A stretch of 63,784 nucleotides of DNA, taken from contig JAQYWO010000015.1 of NCBI GenBank assembly GCA_029379215.1, forward strand, positions 1-63,784, written 5' to 3'. The stretch is from Rhizonema sp. PD37 (GTDB taxonomy: Bacteria; Cyanobacteriota; Cyanobacteriia; Cyanobacteriales; Nostocaceae). Shown one piece after another: positions 35,801-44,359 of this stretch. Below the pieces are notes generated by a model, which saw only the letters and a program-made list of their open reading frames with translations, ran no database searches and was not told where the DNA came from. Positions within the stretch are counted from its first letter, which is position 1, and every line of letters starts with the position of its first letter. The position numbers and the translations under genes were made by a program.

Positions 35801-36968
35801 GGGCATATTTAGTTTGTGCCCCTTCAAAACGAGTCTGACTGATATTGATACTTAGATCTGATGATTGCTGCCTTGATATATCCGGAAAGTTCTCGAAAAC
35901 AAGAAGGCTTTCATAGAAAGGCAACGCTGCTGGGACTTCACTCCATTGATGAATTTGACCAGTAGGGCTATATTCATACTGCTGTAGCTCTACATTATAG
36001 ATTTGGATGTCTTTGAGCCAAAACCAGAAAGATGCTCTCAGGGAAACCTTTACCCGTATAGGTAAGCTATTGATGAACAGTCCAGTCATCGATTCAACCC
36101 CCTCTAGGTCTGACGGACGACCAGAGACGGTGATGCCAAAGACGACATCAACTTCATTGCTATAGCGACTCAAAACCAATGCCCAAACTCCCTGAATAAG
36201 CGTATTTAGGGTTAGGCGATACTGCTTTGCTAAAGATTGCAAAGTAGCTGTAGCAGGCGCTGGCAAGTAAACTTTCTGTTCCCCGTAAAGCTGTTCTGGG
36301 TTAGAGATATTTACCGACTCTATTGTCGTTCCCAATGAGGTTGGTTTGGTAAAACCCCGTAGAGTTTTGTACCAAAATGCTTTTGCTTTAGACAAATCTT
36401 GTTTTTTCAGCCAAGCAATGTAGTCTCTGTAGGGACGGGGTTTTTCTAAATGTAGGTCTTGTCCTCGACGGAACGCTTCGTAAAACGCAAAGAATTCTTG
36501 AAATATCGAAGAGACAGACCATCCATCCATCAAAATATGATGATAAGTACAAATAAATTGATAATTTTCTTCACCCAAATGGACAAGAACTAGGCGAATC
36601 AGCGGTGCTTTGGAAAGATTGATAGCCAGATGACGCTCTGCCTGAAGAAAAACTATTAGTTGCTCTTCCACCTCAGATGATGAAAGCTGACGCCAGTTTA
36701 GTTGCTCTAACGGTACGTTCACCTGCCGAAGCACCACCTGAAGAGGCTCGTCCTGTTCTTTCCAGATGAAGCATGTTCTCAAAATTGAGTGGCGGTCTAT
36801 AACCCGCTGCCATGCTCGCTCAAAGGCAGAAATATCTAAATTCCCCTTAAAAACACCAGTCAACTGCTCAATATGGATGCCTGACTCTGGAGCAGACAGC
36901 GTCTCGAAGAGCATACCTTGCTGTGATGCTGAAAGAGGATAAATAGTTTCAATGTTTTTCTTGGTCAT
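32862..36968 (-). CDS. NRPS subunit: C-PCP-C-TauD, lacking an adenylation domain
   Basis: A 1368-residue subunit. The first C domain (about 8-440; YPLSASQQGML start, HHILMDG at 143-149) looks like the type that follows an epimerase, fitting the E domain at the end of the upstream protein. It leads directly to a PCP (Ser505 in LGGHSLL) with no A domain; the short stretch between them (about 443-470) contains PKIRLLPKQD, which resembles the A10 end of an A domain. A second C domain (about 565-1000, HHIISDG) and a TauD/SyrP-like oxygenase (about 1030-1368; HNE and AHGRYPY) follow. The second C and TauD belong functionally with the Asp module at 26419-29679. The first PCP must be loaded in trans, be skipped, or serve only as a relay. 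Confidence 0.92.
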   Translation of the reverse strand: MTKKNIETIYPLSASQQGMLFETLSAPESGIHIEQLTGVFKGNLDISAFERAWQRVIDRHSILRTCFIWKEQDEPLQVVLRQVNVPLEQLNWRQLSSSEVEEQLIVFLQAERHLAINLSKAPLIRLVLVHLGEENYQFICTYHHILMDGWSVSSIFQEFFAFYEAFRRGQDLHLEKPRPYRDYIAWLKKQDLSKAKAFWYKTLRGFTKPTSLGTTIESVNISNPEQLYGEQKVYLPAPATATLQSLAKQYRLTLNTLIQGVWALVLSRYSNEVDVVFGITVSGRPSDLEGVESMTGLFINSLPIRVKVSLRASFWFWLKDIQIYNVELQQYEYSPTGQIHQWSEVPAALPFYESLLVFENFPDISRQQSSDLSINISQTRFEGAQTKYALTLLVVPGSELRFDIIYDRRRFDSADITSIQEHFLILLKSIVAEPEQQIATLLNRIPISQIPKIRLLPKQDLLNSGRAFVAPRNPVEKVLTGIWKQILGVDQVGVDNNFFELGGHSLLATQVMSRIRDTFQLELPLRHLFESPTIAGLAKRIETVMKLEQRLKSPPIVRVSRDSNLPLSFAQARLWLLEQLYPGSLTYNDLSGLRLVGFLNLAALEQSLGEIIRRHEALRTTFHMVDGQPFQVIAPSLTVKLPVVDLRELPEAQQKALVQQLITEESQRCFDLIQGPLLRCTLLRIHEEEHIVLFTIHHIISDGWSMGVLVQELGVLYEVFCAGKPSSLPELPIQYADFAVWQRQWIQGEVLEAQLAYWKKQLGNNLPVLQLPTTRPRAEVKTSPCATQSFVISLKEFKALQILSRQEGVTLFMTLLAGFQVLLQRYTNQDDIVVGTDVANRNRAEIEPLIGFFVNLLVLRTDLSGNPSFQELLKRVRSCTLGAYAHQDLPFDQLVKALQPDRNLSNTAPLFQVLFVLQNAPMPPLELPGLTLSLLEFENKIARFDVALFLTETEQGILGKWQYNSDLFDATTITRMTDNFQKLLNSIVSQPDVRISNLEMLTDAEREQQALQKRDRKAFKQEKFISVAPKSVILSQERLIKTNYLQPRQTFPLVIQPDADEIDFIAWTKNNQKFLETELLKHGTILFRGFHVNSVSEFESVAQAICPDLFGEYGDLPRAEESGKVYGSTPYPNNTAILFHNESSHLHQFPLKIWFFCVQPAEQGGETPIVDCRKAYQLLNPKLRERLTEKQLMYTRHYTDGLDVSWQDFFRTNDKSIVEKYCRQAGIDCEWYDNNSLLTRQVRPAVAVHTNTGEKVFFNQIQLHHISYLDAEVRASLLSLFEEEKLPRNVYYGDKTPIEDSVITEINEVYQQSKTSFPWQKGDILMLDNMLAAHGRYPYEGKRKIVVAMGEMIQSQDIVLGGKKGGKK

Positions 36969-36973
36969 TTTAT

Positions 36974-36978
36974 CCTCC
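36974..36978 (-). promoter_or_regulatory. strong ribosome binding site
   Basis: GGAGG lies five bases before the ATG of the C-PCP-C-TauD gene. It is the strongest Shine-Dalgarno sequence noticed in the cluster and fixes that start. Confidence 0.75.
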
Positions 36979-36980
36979 GG

Positions 36981-39900
36981 TCAAGAAAAGTCTATTTCTG
37001 CAAGAGCTTTGTCTAGTTTTTCCTGGCTTAGTTCGACATCGGGGAAGTCAGAAGGCGTGAAGCCTCCTGCTTCTGGAGATTGACAGTACGCAATGAGTGA
37101 TTGCAGCGTCTCCAGAAAACTTTGAGCCAAACTTTGAATTGTTGTATCTTGATACATGTTCTTGCTGTAAGCCAAATCCAGTTGTAGGCGACCACCCATA
37201 ATAAACACGTTGCACTCAAACAGACGGGGCATATTTCCTTTTAGACTGCGGCTGAGGCCAGGAATTGACTGGGACAGTTTAAACATAGAATCTTCAGGGA
37301 TAATTCGATCCAACTGACCTAAGTAGTTGAAAAGAATATCTGCTTGAGGAAGCGATCTTAGTTGGTTGACTATTTCTGTGTCTTGGTTCATGTAGCGCAG
37401 TACGCCATAACCAAGACCCTGATTAGGAATTTGGCGCAGTTGCTCTTTGATAGATTTCAAAGCTTCTTCCGGATGCCTTGCCTCACCTATATCTAAGACT
37501 GTGGGGAATATGGTAGTAAACCAACCCACGGTGAGCGAGAGATCCACATCTTCAAAAATGTCTTCTCGCCCATGCCCCTCCAGGTCAATCAATAGCTTTC
37601 GCTCTCCTGTCCACTGGGCAAAAGCTTGTACCACGGCGGTAAGCAATAGATCATTGATTTGGGTGCGATAGACTTGTGGCGCTTGATGCAGCAAAGCTTG
37701 AGTTTCTTCCGCGCTGAGGGCAACTGAAACAATACGGCTGGAAGCCACGGTATTATCGCCCTTAGGTTTGTCTATTGGCAAGGGGGAAATGTGTTTTCGG
37801 GATGGGGCAAGCCAGTATGGTTGTTCTTGCCGTAACTCTTTTGAGGGTGCGTACTCTTGGAGTCGTTGCGCCCAACGTTTGAAAGAAGTGGTTTTGAGGG
37901 GAAGTTTTATTTCCTCACCCTGACTAAGCTGTTGGTAAGCTGTATGCAGAGCCTCCAACAAAATTCGCCAAGAAACGCCATCAATTATTAGGTGGTGGAT
38001 GAACATCAGCATCAGACTGGGCTTTTGCGGATGCAAGTGATATAGAGCTACCCACATCAATGGTCCTTCGGACAGGTTTAAGCTTGACTGTAGTTGCTCG
38101 TTTGTGGCTTCAATAGCGGCTGCTTGCAACTCTGGTGAGAGTGCCGACAAATCTAGGCGCGTAAACGATACCAACTCGTTTGAGCTAGCATAAACCTGCT
38201 CCCAGTCGGAATTTTTTTGTAGGTAGCGAAGGCGTAGAGTGTCGTAATGTACGAACAATTGCTGTAGTGCCGACTCTAATAGTGTTTCGTTGATCGCTTG
38301 CCGCACTTCCAGCATTACAGCTTGATTCCAGTGGTGTTGATCAGAAAATTTTTCTTCAAAGAACCATCGTTGGATGGGTGTTAAGGGCACTGAACCAGTT
38401 ATCGATCCCTGTTCCGCCCGAATAACTAATGTAGTATCAGCTATCGGTGCTAATTCGGCAATGGTCTGGTGTTCAAACATCTGCTTAGGGGTTAATTGCA
38501 GACCAGCCTGTCTCGCTCTAGCGATCGCCTGAATGCTAAGGATTGAATCCCCACCTACCTCAAAGAAATTGTCGTAGATACCCACCTGTTTTAAACCAAG
38601 TACCTGCGCCCAGACCTTAACTAGTACTTCTTCAGCAGCAGTGCGGGGTGCTGTGTAGACTGTTTCTAGTTCTGGTCTTGCCGTGTCAGGGGTGGGCAAG
38701 GCACGACGATCTAGCTTACCGTTAGGAGTTAGGGGCAGGGACTTTAGCAACACAAAAGCTGAGGGCACCATATATTCTGGTAGTTTTGCTTTCACGAAGC
38801 CGTGCAGGTCGCTATTTGTAGGAGCCTGTTCCTGTTTACTGACGATATAAGCTACCAGACGTTTGTCGCCCGGTTGATCTTCTCGCGCTAAGACTATAAC
38901 TTCCTGCACTGCTGGGTGTTTGCTTAGAAGTGCCTCAATCTCTCCAAGTTCAATACGGAAACCACGGACTTTAACCTGGTGGTCAATACGTCCAATGTAC
39001 TCAATCTCTCCATTGGATAAATAGCGTGCTAGATCTCCAGTTTTGTACAGACGGCAACCCGGTTTTTGGGCAAAGGGATCAGGAAGAAATACTTGCTGTG
39101 TCTGTTGGGGGTTATTTACATAACCGCGTCCCACACCTACTCCACCAACATACAGTTCTCCTGTTACCCCAATTGGTACTGGTTGCAGTTGCCTATCAAG
39201 GACATATAACTGTGTATTTGACACTGGGCGACCGATGGGCAGGTTGAGCATCTCTGGCGGTGGTGGAACACAGATGGGATAGTGGGTGACATCATCACTA
39301 CACTCTGTTGGTCCATAAGCATTTAACAATGGGATCGTTGGATAGTGTTCTAACCATTGACGACATAACTGTGGTGCTAATGCCTCACCTGTCAGCAGCA
39401 ACCATCGCAACTGGGATAATTCCATTGTTGCACTATCTAATTCCAACTGTTGGAGCATCATGCGTAACAATGACGGTACTATCTCCAAAATCGATATTTT
39501 CTGAGTTTCTACCAGTGTCAGCAGTTGGGTGGGGTTAGCAGCAATTTCGCTGTTGATGATCTCAACTTGTCCACCCACCAGCAGTGCTACTAAAAATTGC
39601 CAGATGCTAATGTCAAAACTTTGTGAAGCAGTTTGCGCCACTACATCGCTGGCACTCAAGTGCAAATCTTGGAGCTTGGCAAACAAATGATTTAACATCC
39701 CTTGATGTTCCAGCATTGCCCCTTTTGGCTTTCCTGTGGAACCAGAGGTGAAAATCACGTATGCTAGGTTCTCTGGTTGGCAGCGTTTGGGTAGGTTCTG
39801 TTCACTGTACTGTTGTGCTACTATCTGTTCAATTAATAACACTACAGATTTTTGTTGTTGGTGAGCGAGGGCTTGATAAACAGATGGTTCAAACTCGCGT

Positions 39901-41735
39901 GCCGTTAATACTACTGTTACTTGTATTTGTTCTAACACTTGACGCCATCGCTCTACTGGATGATGCGGGTTCATTGGCAGGTATGCCCCTCCTGCCTTGA
40001 ACACTGCCAGCATTGCTGTTAAAAAATCTATGTTGCGATCGCACACCAGTGCCACAATTGTTTCGGCTTTGACTCCCAAGTCCACTAGTTGCCTTGCCCA
40101 ACGATTGGCACGAGAGTTTAGTTGCGCGTAAGTCAGTTGTTGGTTTTCAAAGACCACTGCCACTGCATTTGGTGTTCTTGCCACCTGTGCTTCAAATAAC
40201 TGTGCAAAACACTGGTCTTGGGGATACTCTGCTTGCGTATTATTCCACTCTACTAACAACTGATGTTTTCCGGCAACACTAAGTAATGGTAATTGTGCAA
40301 GATGTTCTTGGGGATTGGCGACAATGCCTTCTAGTAAAATCTGAAAATGCTCCAACATCCTAGTTATGGTGACGGTGTCGAATAAATCGGTATTGTATTC
40401 CCACCAACCTATCAGTTCCGGCTCCGCATCCTCAATGTACAAGCCAAAATCAAACTTAGCGGTTCCGGTGTCGATCAACAGTTGCTTTAGGCTCAATCCA
40501 GGCAGTACCAGATCCTCTTTGGTGCTGTTTTGTAAGACAAACATCACTTGGAATAGTGGCTGGTAGCTCAGGTTTCTCTCTAGCTGAAGTTCTTCTACTA
40601 CCCGTTTGAAGGGTAGGTCTTCATGGGCATAGGCACCTTGAGCCACCTGCTGCACACGCTTCAGTAACTTCAGGAAACTTGGGTTATCGGAAAGATCGGT
40701 GCGCATGACGATGGTGTTGACAAAGCAGCCAATTAGTCCATGTGTCTCCTTGCGGTTGCGGTTTGCAATAGGAGAGCCGACACAAATATCTTCCTGACCA
40801 CTATAACGGTACAGTAGTGTCTGGAACGCCGCTAGTAGCGTTATAAACAGCGTAACACCTTGCTTTTGGCTGAGAGATTTGAGCCTGCTAGTTAGCTCTG
40901 GTGAGAGTTTAAAAGTAATAGTGGCCCCTCGGAAGCTTTGGACGGGGGGGCGCGGTCGATCTGTGGGGAGTTCTAAAATAGGAGGGGCACCAGCAAGCTG
41001 TTGCTTCCAATAAGAAAGATGTTTCTTTAAGACCTCGCCTTGTAGCCACTGATGCTGCCATACAGCAAAATCTGCGTACTGTATGGGGAGTTCTGGCAAT
41101 GGTGACGGTTTCCCGGCACAAAAAGCTTGGTAGATATCCGCTAATTCCCGGATTAACACTCGCAATGACCAACCATCACTGACAATGTGGTGGATGATGA
41201 ACAGCAGTAAATGTTCTTGATCGTTCAGCTGTAGCAGCTTGACGCGCAGTAAAGGAGCATGCTCTAAGTTGAAGGGTTGTTGAATCTCTTCAATTGCTAA
41301 CCTCTGAACTTGAGCCTGCTGTTCAGTTTCAGGCAAATGACATAGGTTTACTACTGGCAGAGTCAAGGTTAAACCTGGGGCAATGACTTGTATCGGTTGC
41401 CCCTCTACTGTTTCAAAGGTTGTACGTAAAGATTCATGGCGGCGCACAATTTCGTTGAGACTTTGCTCTAGCGCCACTACGTTCAGTGAACCTAACATCT
41501 GTAAAAATGTAGGTTCGCTATAAAAAGCACTACTAGACTCCTCCAACTGGTGGAGAAACCACAGCCGTTGTTGGGTAAAGGAGAGAGGTACTGTGCCAGT
41601 GTTTGAACGTCGAGGAATAACTTCTAATTGAGAATCTGATTTAACTTCACCGCGCAAGCGTTTTTCGAGTAACGCTTGTTTTACTAGTGAAAGCTTAGAT
41701 CGTCTTTCTAAAATGTCCTCTTTTTTTCCGTCCAT
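36981..41735 (-). CDS. NRPS subunit: C-A(diamino acid)-PCP-E
   Basis: A 1584-residue module with terminal epimerase. C domain: HHIVSDG at 182-188. A domain: IFTSGSTGKPKG, with specificity residues D-I-W-E-L-T-A-D-D-K; I recall this code for 2,4-diaminobutyrate, and the acidic pocket (E, D, D) fits a short side-chain amine. Because sbnA/sbnB lie just downstream, Dap is a strong alternative. The PCP has FFEVGGDSIL, the form typical before epimerases. The E domain has FIHHLIIDGVSW, DLEGHGRE and a GWFTTIFP segment. It would add a D-configured diamino acid to the polyketide delivered by the PKS at 45238-49263. The next protein starts with a C domain suited to a D-residue donor. Confidence 0.93.
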   Translation of the reverse strand: MDGKKEDILERRSKLSLVKQALLEKRLRGEVKSDSQLEVIPRRSNTGTVPLSFTQQRLWFLHQLEESSSAFYSEPTFLQMLGSLNVVALEQSLNEIVRRHESLRTTFETVEGQPIQVIAPGLTLTLPVVNLCHLPETEQQAQVQRLAIEEIQQPFNLEHAPLLRVKLLQLNDQEHLLLFIIHHIVSDGWSLRVLIRELADIYQAFCAGKPSPLPELPIQYADFAVWQHQWLQGEVLKKHLSYWKQQLAGAPPILELPTDRPRPPVQSFRGATITFKLSPELTSRLKSLSQKQGVTLFITLLAAFQTLLYRYSGQEDICVGSPIANRNRKETHGLIGCFVNTIVMRTDLSDNPSFLKLLKRVQQVAQGAYAHEDLPFKRVVEELQLERNLSYQPLFQVMFVLQNSTKEDLVLPGLSLKQLLIDTGTAKFDFGLYIEDAEPELIGWWEYNTDLFDTVTITRMLEHFQILLEGIVANPQEHLAQLPLLSVAGKHQLLVEWNNTQAEYPQDQCFAQLFEAQVARTPNAVAVVFENQQLTYAQLNSRANRWARQLVDLGVKAETIVALVCDRNIDFLTAMLAVFKAGGAYLPMNPHHPVERWRQVLEQIQVTVVLTAREFEPSVYQALAHQQQKSVVLLIEQIVAQQYSEQNLPKRCQPENLAYVIFTSGSTGKPKGAMLEHQGMLNHLFAKLQDLHLSASDVVAQTASQSFDISIWQFLVALLVGGQVEIINSEIAANPTQLLTLVETQKISILEIVPSLLRMMLQQLELDSATMELSQLRWLLLTGEALAPQLCRQWLEHYPTIPLLNAYGPTECSDDVTHYPICVPPPPEMLNLPIGRPVSNTQLYVLDRQLQPVPIGVTGELYVGGVGVGRGYVNNPQQTQQVFLPDPFAQKPGCRLYKTGDLARYLSNGEIEYIGRIDHQVKVRGFRIELGEIEALLSKHPAVQEVIVLAREDQPGDKRLVAYIVSKQEQAPTNSDLHGFVKAKLPEYMVPSAFVLLKSLPLTPNGKLDRRALPTPDTARPELETVYTAPRTAAEEVLVKVWAQVLGLKQVGIYDNFFEVGGDSILSIQAIARARQAGLQLTPKQMFEHQTIAELAPIADTTLVIRAEQGSITGSVPLTPIQRWFFEEKFSDQHHWNQAVMLEVRQAINETLLESALQQLFVHYDTLRLRYLQKNSDWEQVYASSNELVSFTRLDLSALSPELQAAAIEATNEQLQSSLNLSEGPLMWVALYHLHPQKPSLMLMFIHHLIIDGVSWRILLEALHTAYQQLSQGEEIKLPLKTTSFKRWAQRLQEYAPSKELRQEQPYWLAPSRKHISPLPIDKPKGDNTVASSRIVSVALSAEETQALLHQAPQVYRTQINDLLLTAVVQAFAQWTGERKLLIDLEGHGREDIFEDVDLSLTVGWFTTIFPTVLDIGEARHPEEALKSIKEQLRQIPNQGLGYGVLRYMNQDTEIVNQLRSLPQADILFNYLGQLDRIIPEDSMFKLSQSIPGLSRSLKGNMPRLFECNVFIMGGRLQLDLAYSKNMYQDTTIQSLAQSFLETLQSLIAYCQSPEAGGFTPSDFPDVELSQEKLDKALAEIDFS

Positions 41736-41788
41736 GATCTTAAGTTTTTATTTTTATTTTTATAAACACAGAAGATACCGACAAATTT

Positions 41789-42859
41789 CTAATCAATAAT
41801 TTGTACTTTCACGTACTCAGGCGGGGGTTGGATCCGCATTAAATCATTTTCAAAAACTACCAATTCACTCCGCTTTTCAATTTCCTTAAATCCAGAAAAT
41901 TTATAAGAGATATACATCATCCGGTTACGATTATTTATCATAAATTCTGCACATAACCGGACATTATTGTTTTTAGCCAAACTCATAATATGGTTCAGCA
42001 TAATTGTGCCGACACCTCTGGACATAACGCGACAGGACATCAACAGGAGTTTTATAGTCCAGACGCTTTTTTGACACTCTATAAGAGTTAACCCAATTTT
42101 ACCATAACTTCCATATTTATCATCCAAACTGGCAATGAACAGTTTGTGACTCTCTGATTGCCGAAAGTGATTGAGTTCGTCATAGGAGTATGTGTAACCA
42201 GTTGTATTCAATTGGTTAGTTCGTACTGTTAATTCTTCGGCACGCTGCAAATCCTCTTCTTTTGCCGAAGAAATGGTAAAACTCATATTAAGGGTAGCTA
42301 AAAACTCTTCTGGCGTTCCAACGAATTCTTTTTCTACGTTCTGGCGCTCTATATCACTAATGTACATTAGTCTTCTAATTTTTGAATCTTCTGTAATGAA
42401 ACGCGGATTCATTTCCGGCATATTTAGTAGATACACCAGCCCAGATGCGTTGAGACAGAAGACTTCTGGTAGGGAGAAGTTGACTTCTTCCAATTCAAAT
42501 GGTTGATCGTCGATAAAGGCGATCACATCTATACCAATATTAATTAACTTAGCGATTTCCTTAATAGAAGCAGCCTTGGAATTCCAATTTATTTGAGGAT
42601 AAAGAAAATACTCTTGCAAACCAAACTCTTGGAGTTTGTTCATGGCAAGGGCACAATCATTTTTACTGGCAATAGATTGCAAAATACCGCGACTGTCTAA
42701 AGTTTTAATAATATTAAATATACCATCTTGTAAGAAAACTTGCTTATCCTCTAGTAACACACCATGCCATAGGGTGTTATCTAAATCCCAAACGACACAC
42801 TTGATGGCTTTTTTGTCTTCTTTTTTGTTATTTGAAGATTCAATTTGAGTACTAGTCAT
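41789..42859 (-). CDS. FkbH-like HAD protein, glyceryl-ACP synthase
   Basis: A 356-residue FkbH-family protein with the N-terminal HAD motif VVWDLDNTLWHG (Asp25, Asp27) and a C-terminal GNAT-like region. FkbH enzymes take 1,3-bisphosphoglycerate, dephosphorylate it and load the glyceryl group onto a discrete ACP. This is the first step towards hydroxymalonyl- or methoxymalonyl-ACP, as in FK520, ansamitocin and zwittermicin pathways. The ACP, acyl-CoA dehydrogenase and hydroxyacyl dehydrogenase needed for the other steps lie immediately upstream in the same operon (four-base gap to the dehydrogenase gene). Confidence 0.92.
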   Translation of the reverse strand: MTSTQIESSNNKKEDKKAIKCVVWDLDNTLWHGVLLEDKQVFLQDGIFNIIKTLDSRGILQSIASKNDCALAMNKLQEFGLQEYFLYPQINWNSKAASIKEIAKLINIGIDVIAFIDDQPFELEEVNFSLPEVFCLNASGLVYLLNMPEMNPRFITEDSKIRRLMYISDIERQNVEKEFVGTPEEFLATLNMSFTISSAKEEDLQRAEELTVRTNQLNTTGYTYSYDELNHFRQSESHKLFIASLDDKYGSYGKIGLTLIECQKSVWTIKLLLMSCRVMSRGVGTIMLNHIMSLAKNNNVRLCAEFMINNRNRMMYISYKFSGFKEIEKRSELVVFENDLMRIQPPPEYVKVQIID

Positions 42860-42863
42860 GTGT

Positions 42864-44048
42864 TTATATCCGTGCTGCTAAATTTTGCAGCATGACAGCG
42901 CTAGTGGGTGGTGAGAGGTATTCCTGATACCCGTACTCAGCGATAGTAACTTGTTGGATCTGAGTGCTACCTTCAATGATTTCCATGATTTTGGCGTCTC
43001 GCAAGTACCTTTCAACCGGATATTCGCTACTACAACCATTACCGCCATGAATTTGTACGGCATCACTTGCGACTTGAGAAGCAACTGTAGATGCAAAATA
43101 TTTGGCAATTGAAGTCTCTATAATTGAGCTAGGATCGCCAGAGTCTTTGAGGTAGCCAGCTTGATAGCATAGCAGTCTTGCTGCTTTCACATTAGCAATC
43201 ATGTTAGTAATCATTTGGCGAATTAATTGATGTTCTTTTAGACAAACGCCAAACTGCTTGCGATCGCTCGTATACTGAATGCAAGCTGACAAACAAGCTT
43301 GGGCAATGCCTACAGAGCCCCATGCTACACTGTATCTGCCATAATCTAGTGCCGAGGATGCCACATAAGAGAAACCGAAACCCAGCCTTCCCACGAGATT
43401 TTCTTGAGGAATGCGACAGTCATTCAGGTGCAATTCAGCTAACATCGAAGCCCTGACACCCAGCATCCCAAAAATTGGGTTAATAAAAAGTCCTGGGCTG
43501 TTCTTTTCAACTAAGAAAGCTGAAGGCTTTCCTTGAGATTGGGCAAACACTAAAAAGACATCTGCAATTTGCCCATAAGTAATCCATTTCTTTTGTCCAT
43601 TTAAGACATAAGCATCTCCAGAAAGTGTTGCCGTAGTTTCCACACTTTTGGCATCACTACCTACGTTAGGTTCGCTCAAAGCGAAAGCAGCGATGATTTC
43701 ACCAGAGGCTAATTTGGGAAGCCAATAGTTTTTTTGAGACTTATTCCCCCACTTGCAAAGAGTGTGAGATACCATGCAATGAACTGTTAGCAAACTCCGC
43801 AGCGAAGAACACCCGCGTCCAATTTCTTCGTTCAGTAAGCCATAGGTTATCATCTCCATACCCATGCCACCGAATTCTTGGGGTAAAACAGCACCCAAAT
43901 ATCCTTTTTGAGCTAATTTTTCAATTAGCTTTGGTGGGGTACGCTCTTGTTGATCGTATTGATTTGCCTGAGGCACAATCTCTGAATCTACAAAGGCTCT
44001 AAATTCAGCCTGAGCGTTTTTTTGCTGAGGAGTTAATTCTAGTTTCAT
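42864..44048 (-). CDS. acyl-CoA dehydrogenase-like flavoenzyme, FkbI-like
   Basis: An acyl-CoA dehydrogenase family protein of normal length (394 residues from the chosen ATG), with FALSEPNVGSDA, KKWITYGQIADV, the SDRKQFG segment and the QIHGGNGC C-terminal motif. In hydroxymalonyl-ACP formation this enzyme completes oxidation of the glyceryl-ACP intermediate together with the hydroxyacyl dehydrogenase. The frame is open upstream to a TTG at 44078, but the ATG at 44048 gives the usual family start (MKLELTPQQ). It lies between the discrete ACP and fkbH-like genes. Confidence 0.9.
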   Translation of the reverse strand: MKLELTPQQKNAQAEFRAFVDSEIVPQANQYDQQERTPPKLIEKLAQKGYLGAVLPQEFGGMGMEMITYGLLNEEIGRGCSSLRSLLTVHCMVSHTLCKWGNKSQKNYWLPKLASGEIIAAFALSEPNVGSDAKSVETTATLSGDAYVLNGQKKWITYGQIADVFLVFAQSQGKPSAFLVEKNSPGLFINPIFGMLGVRASMLAELHLNDCRIPQENLVGRLGFGFSYVASSALDYGRYSVAWGSVGIAQACLSACIQYTSDRKQFGVCLKEHQLIRQMITNMIANVKAARLLCYQAGYLKDSGDPSSIIETSIAKYFASTVASQVASDAVQIHGGNGCSSEYPVERYLRDAKIMEIIEGSTQIQQVTIAEYGYQEYLSPPTSAVMLQNLAARI

Positions 44049-44083
44049 CACATCTTTGAGGTAGAGAAACACCGTCAAATAGC

Positions 44084-44335
44084 TTAATCGCAGGCTAGTA
44101 AAACTGTCTTCCGTTCTACTAAATTAGTCAGGGCATTTATAGTCCTGAAGTTATCAAACTCCAGATCTTCGTTCTCGACAGTGATTTGAAATTCTTGTTC
44201 TAAAAATAATACCAGTTGCATGGCAAACATTGAATTAACAAACCCAAGAGAAAATATATCTTCATCCGACTGCAAGTCATGGTCACCAAAAAAACGGGAA
44301 AGGAAGGTTTTGATTCTTGCTTTAATTTCTTTCAT
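44084..44335 (-). CDS. discrete acyl carrier protein for hydroxymalonyl extender unit
   Basis: An 83-residue ACP. The phosphopantetheine serine is Ser35 in LGFVNSMFAMQL; the N-S pair in place of the usual D-S also occurs in FkbJ-type carrier proteins. It would carry the glyceryl group loaded by the FkbH-like enzyme and its oxidation products, then present hydroxymalonyl to the AT of the PKS at 45238-49263. Size and position in the four-gene set agree with this. Confidence 0.9.
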   Translation of the reverse strand: MKEIKARIKTFLSRFFGDHDLQSDEDIFSLGFVNSMFAMQLVLFLEQEFQITVENEDLEFDNFRTINALTNLVERKTVLLACD

Positions 44336-44359
44336 ATTAATTTTCGATGATTTTATGAT

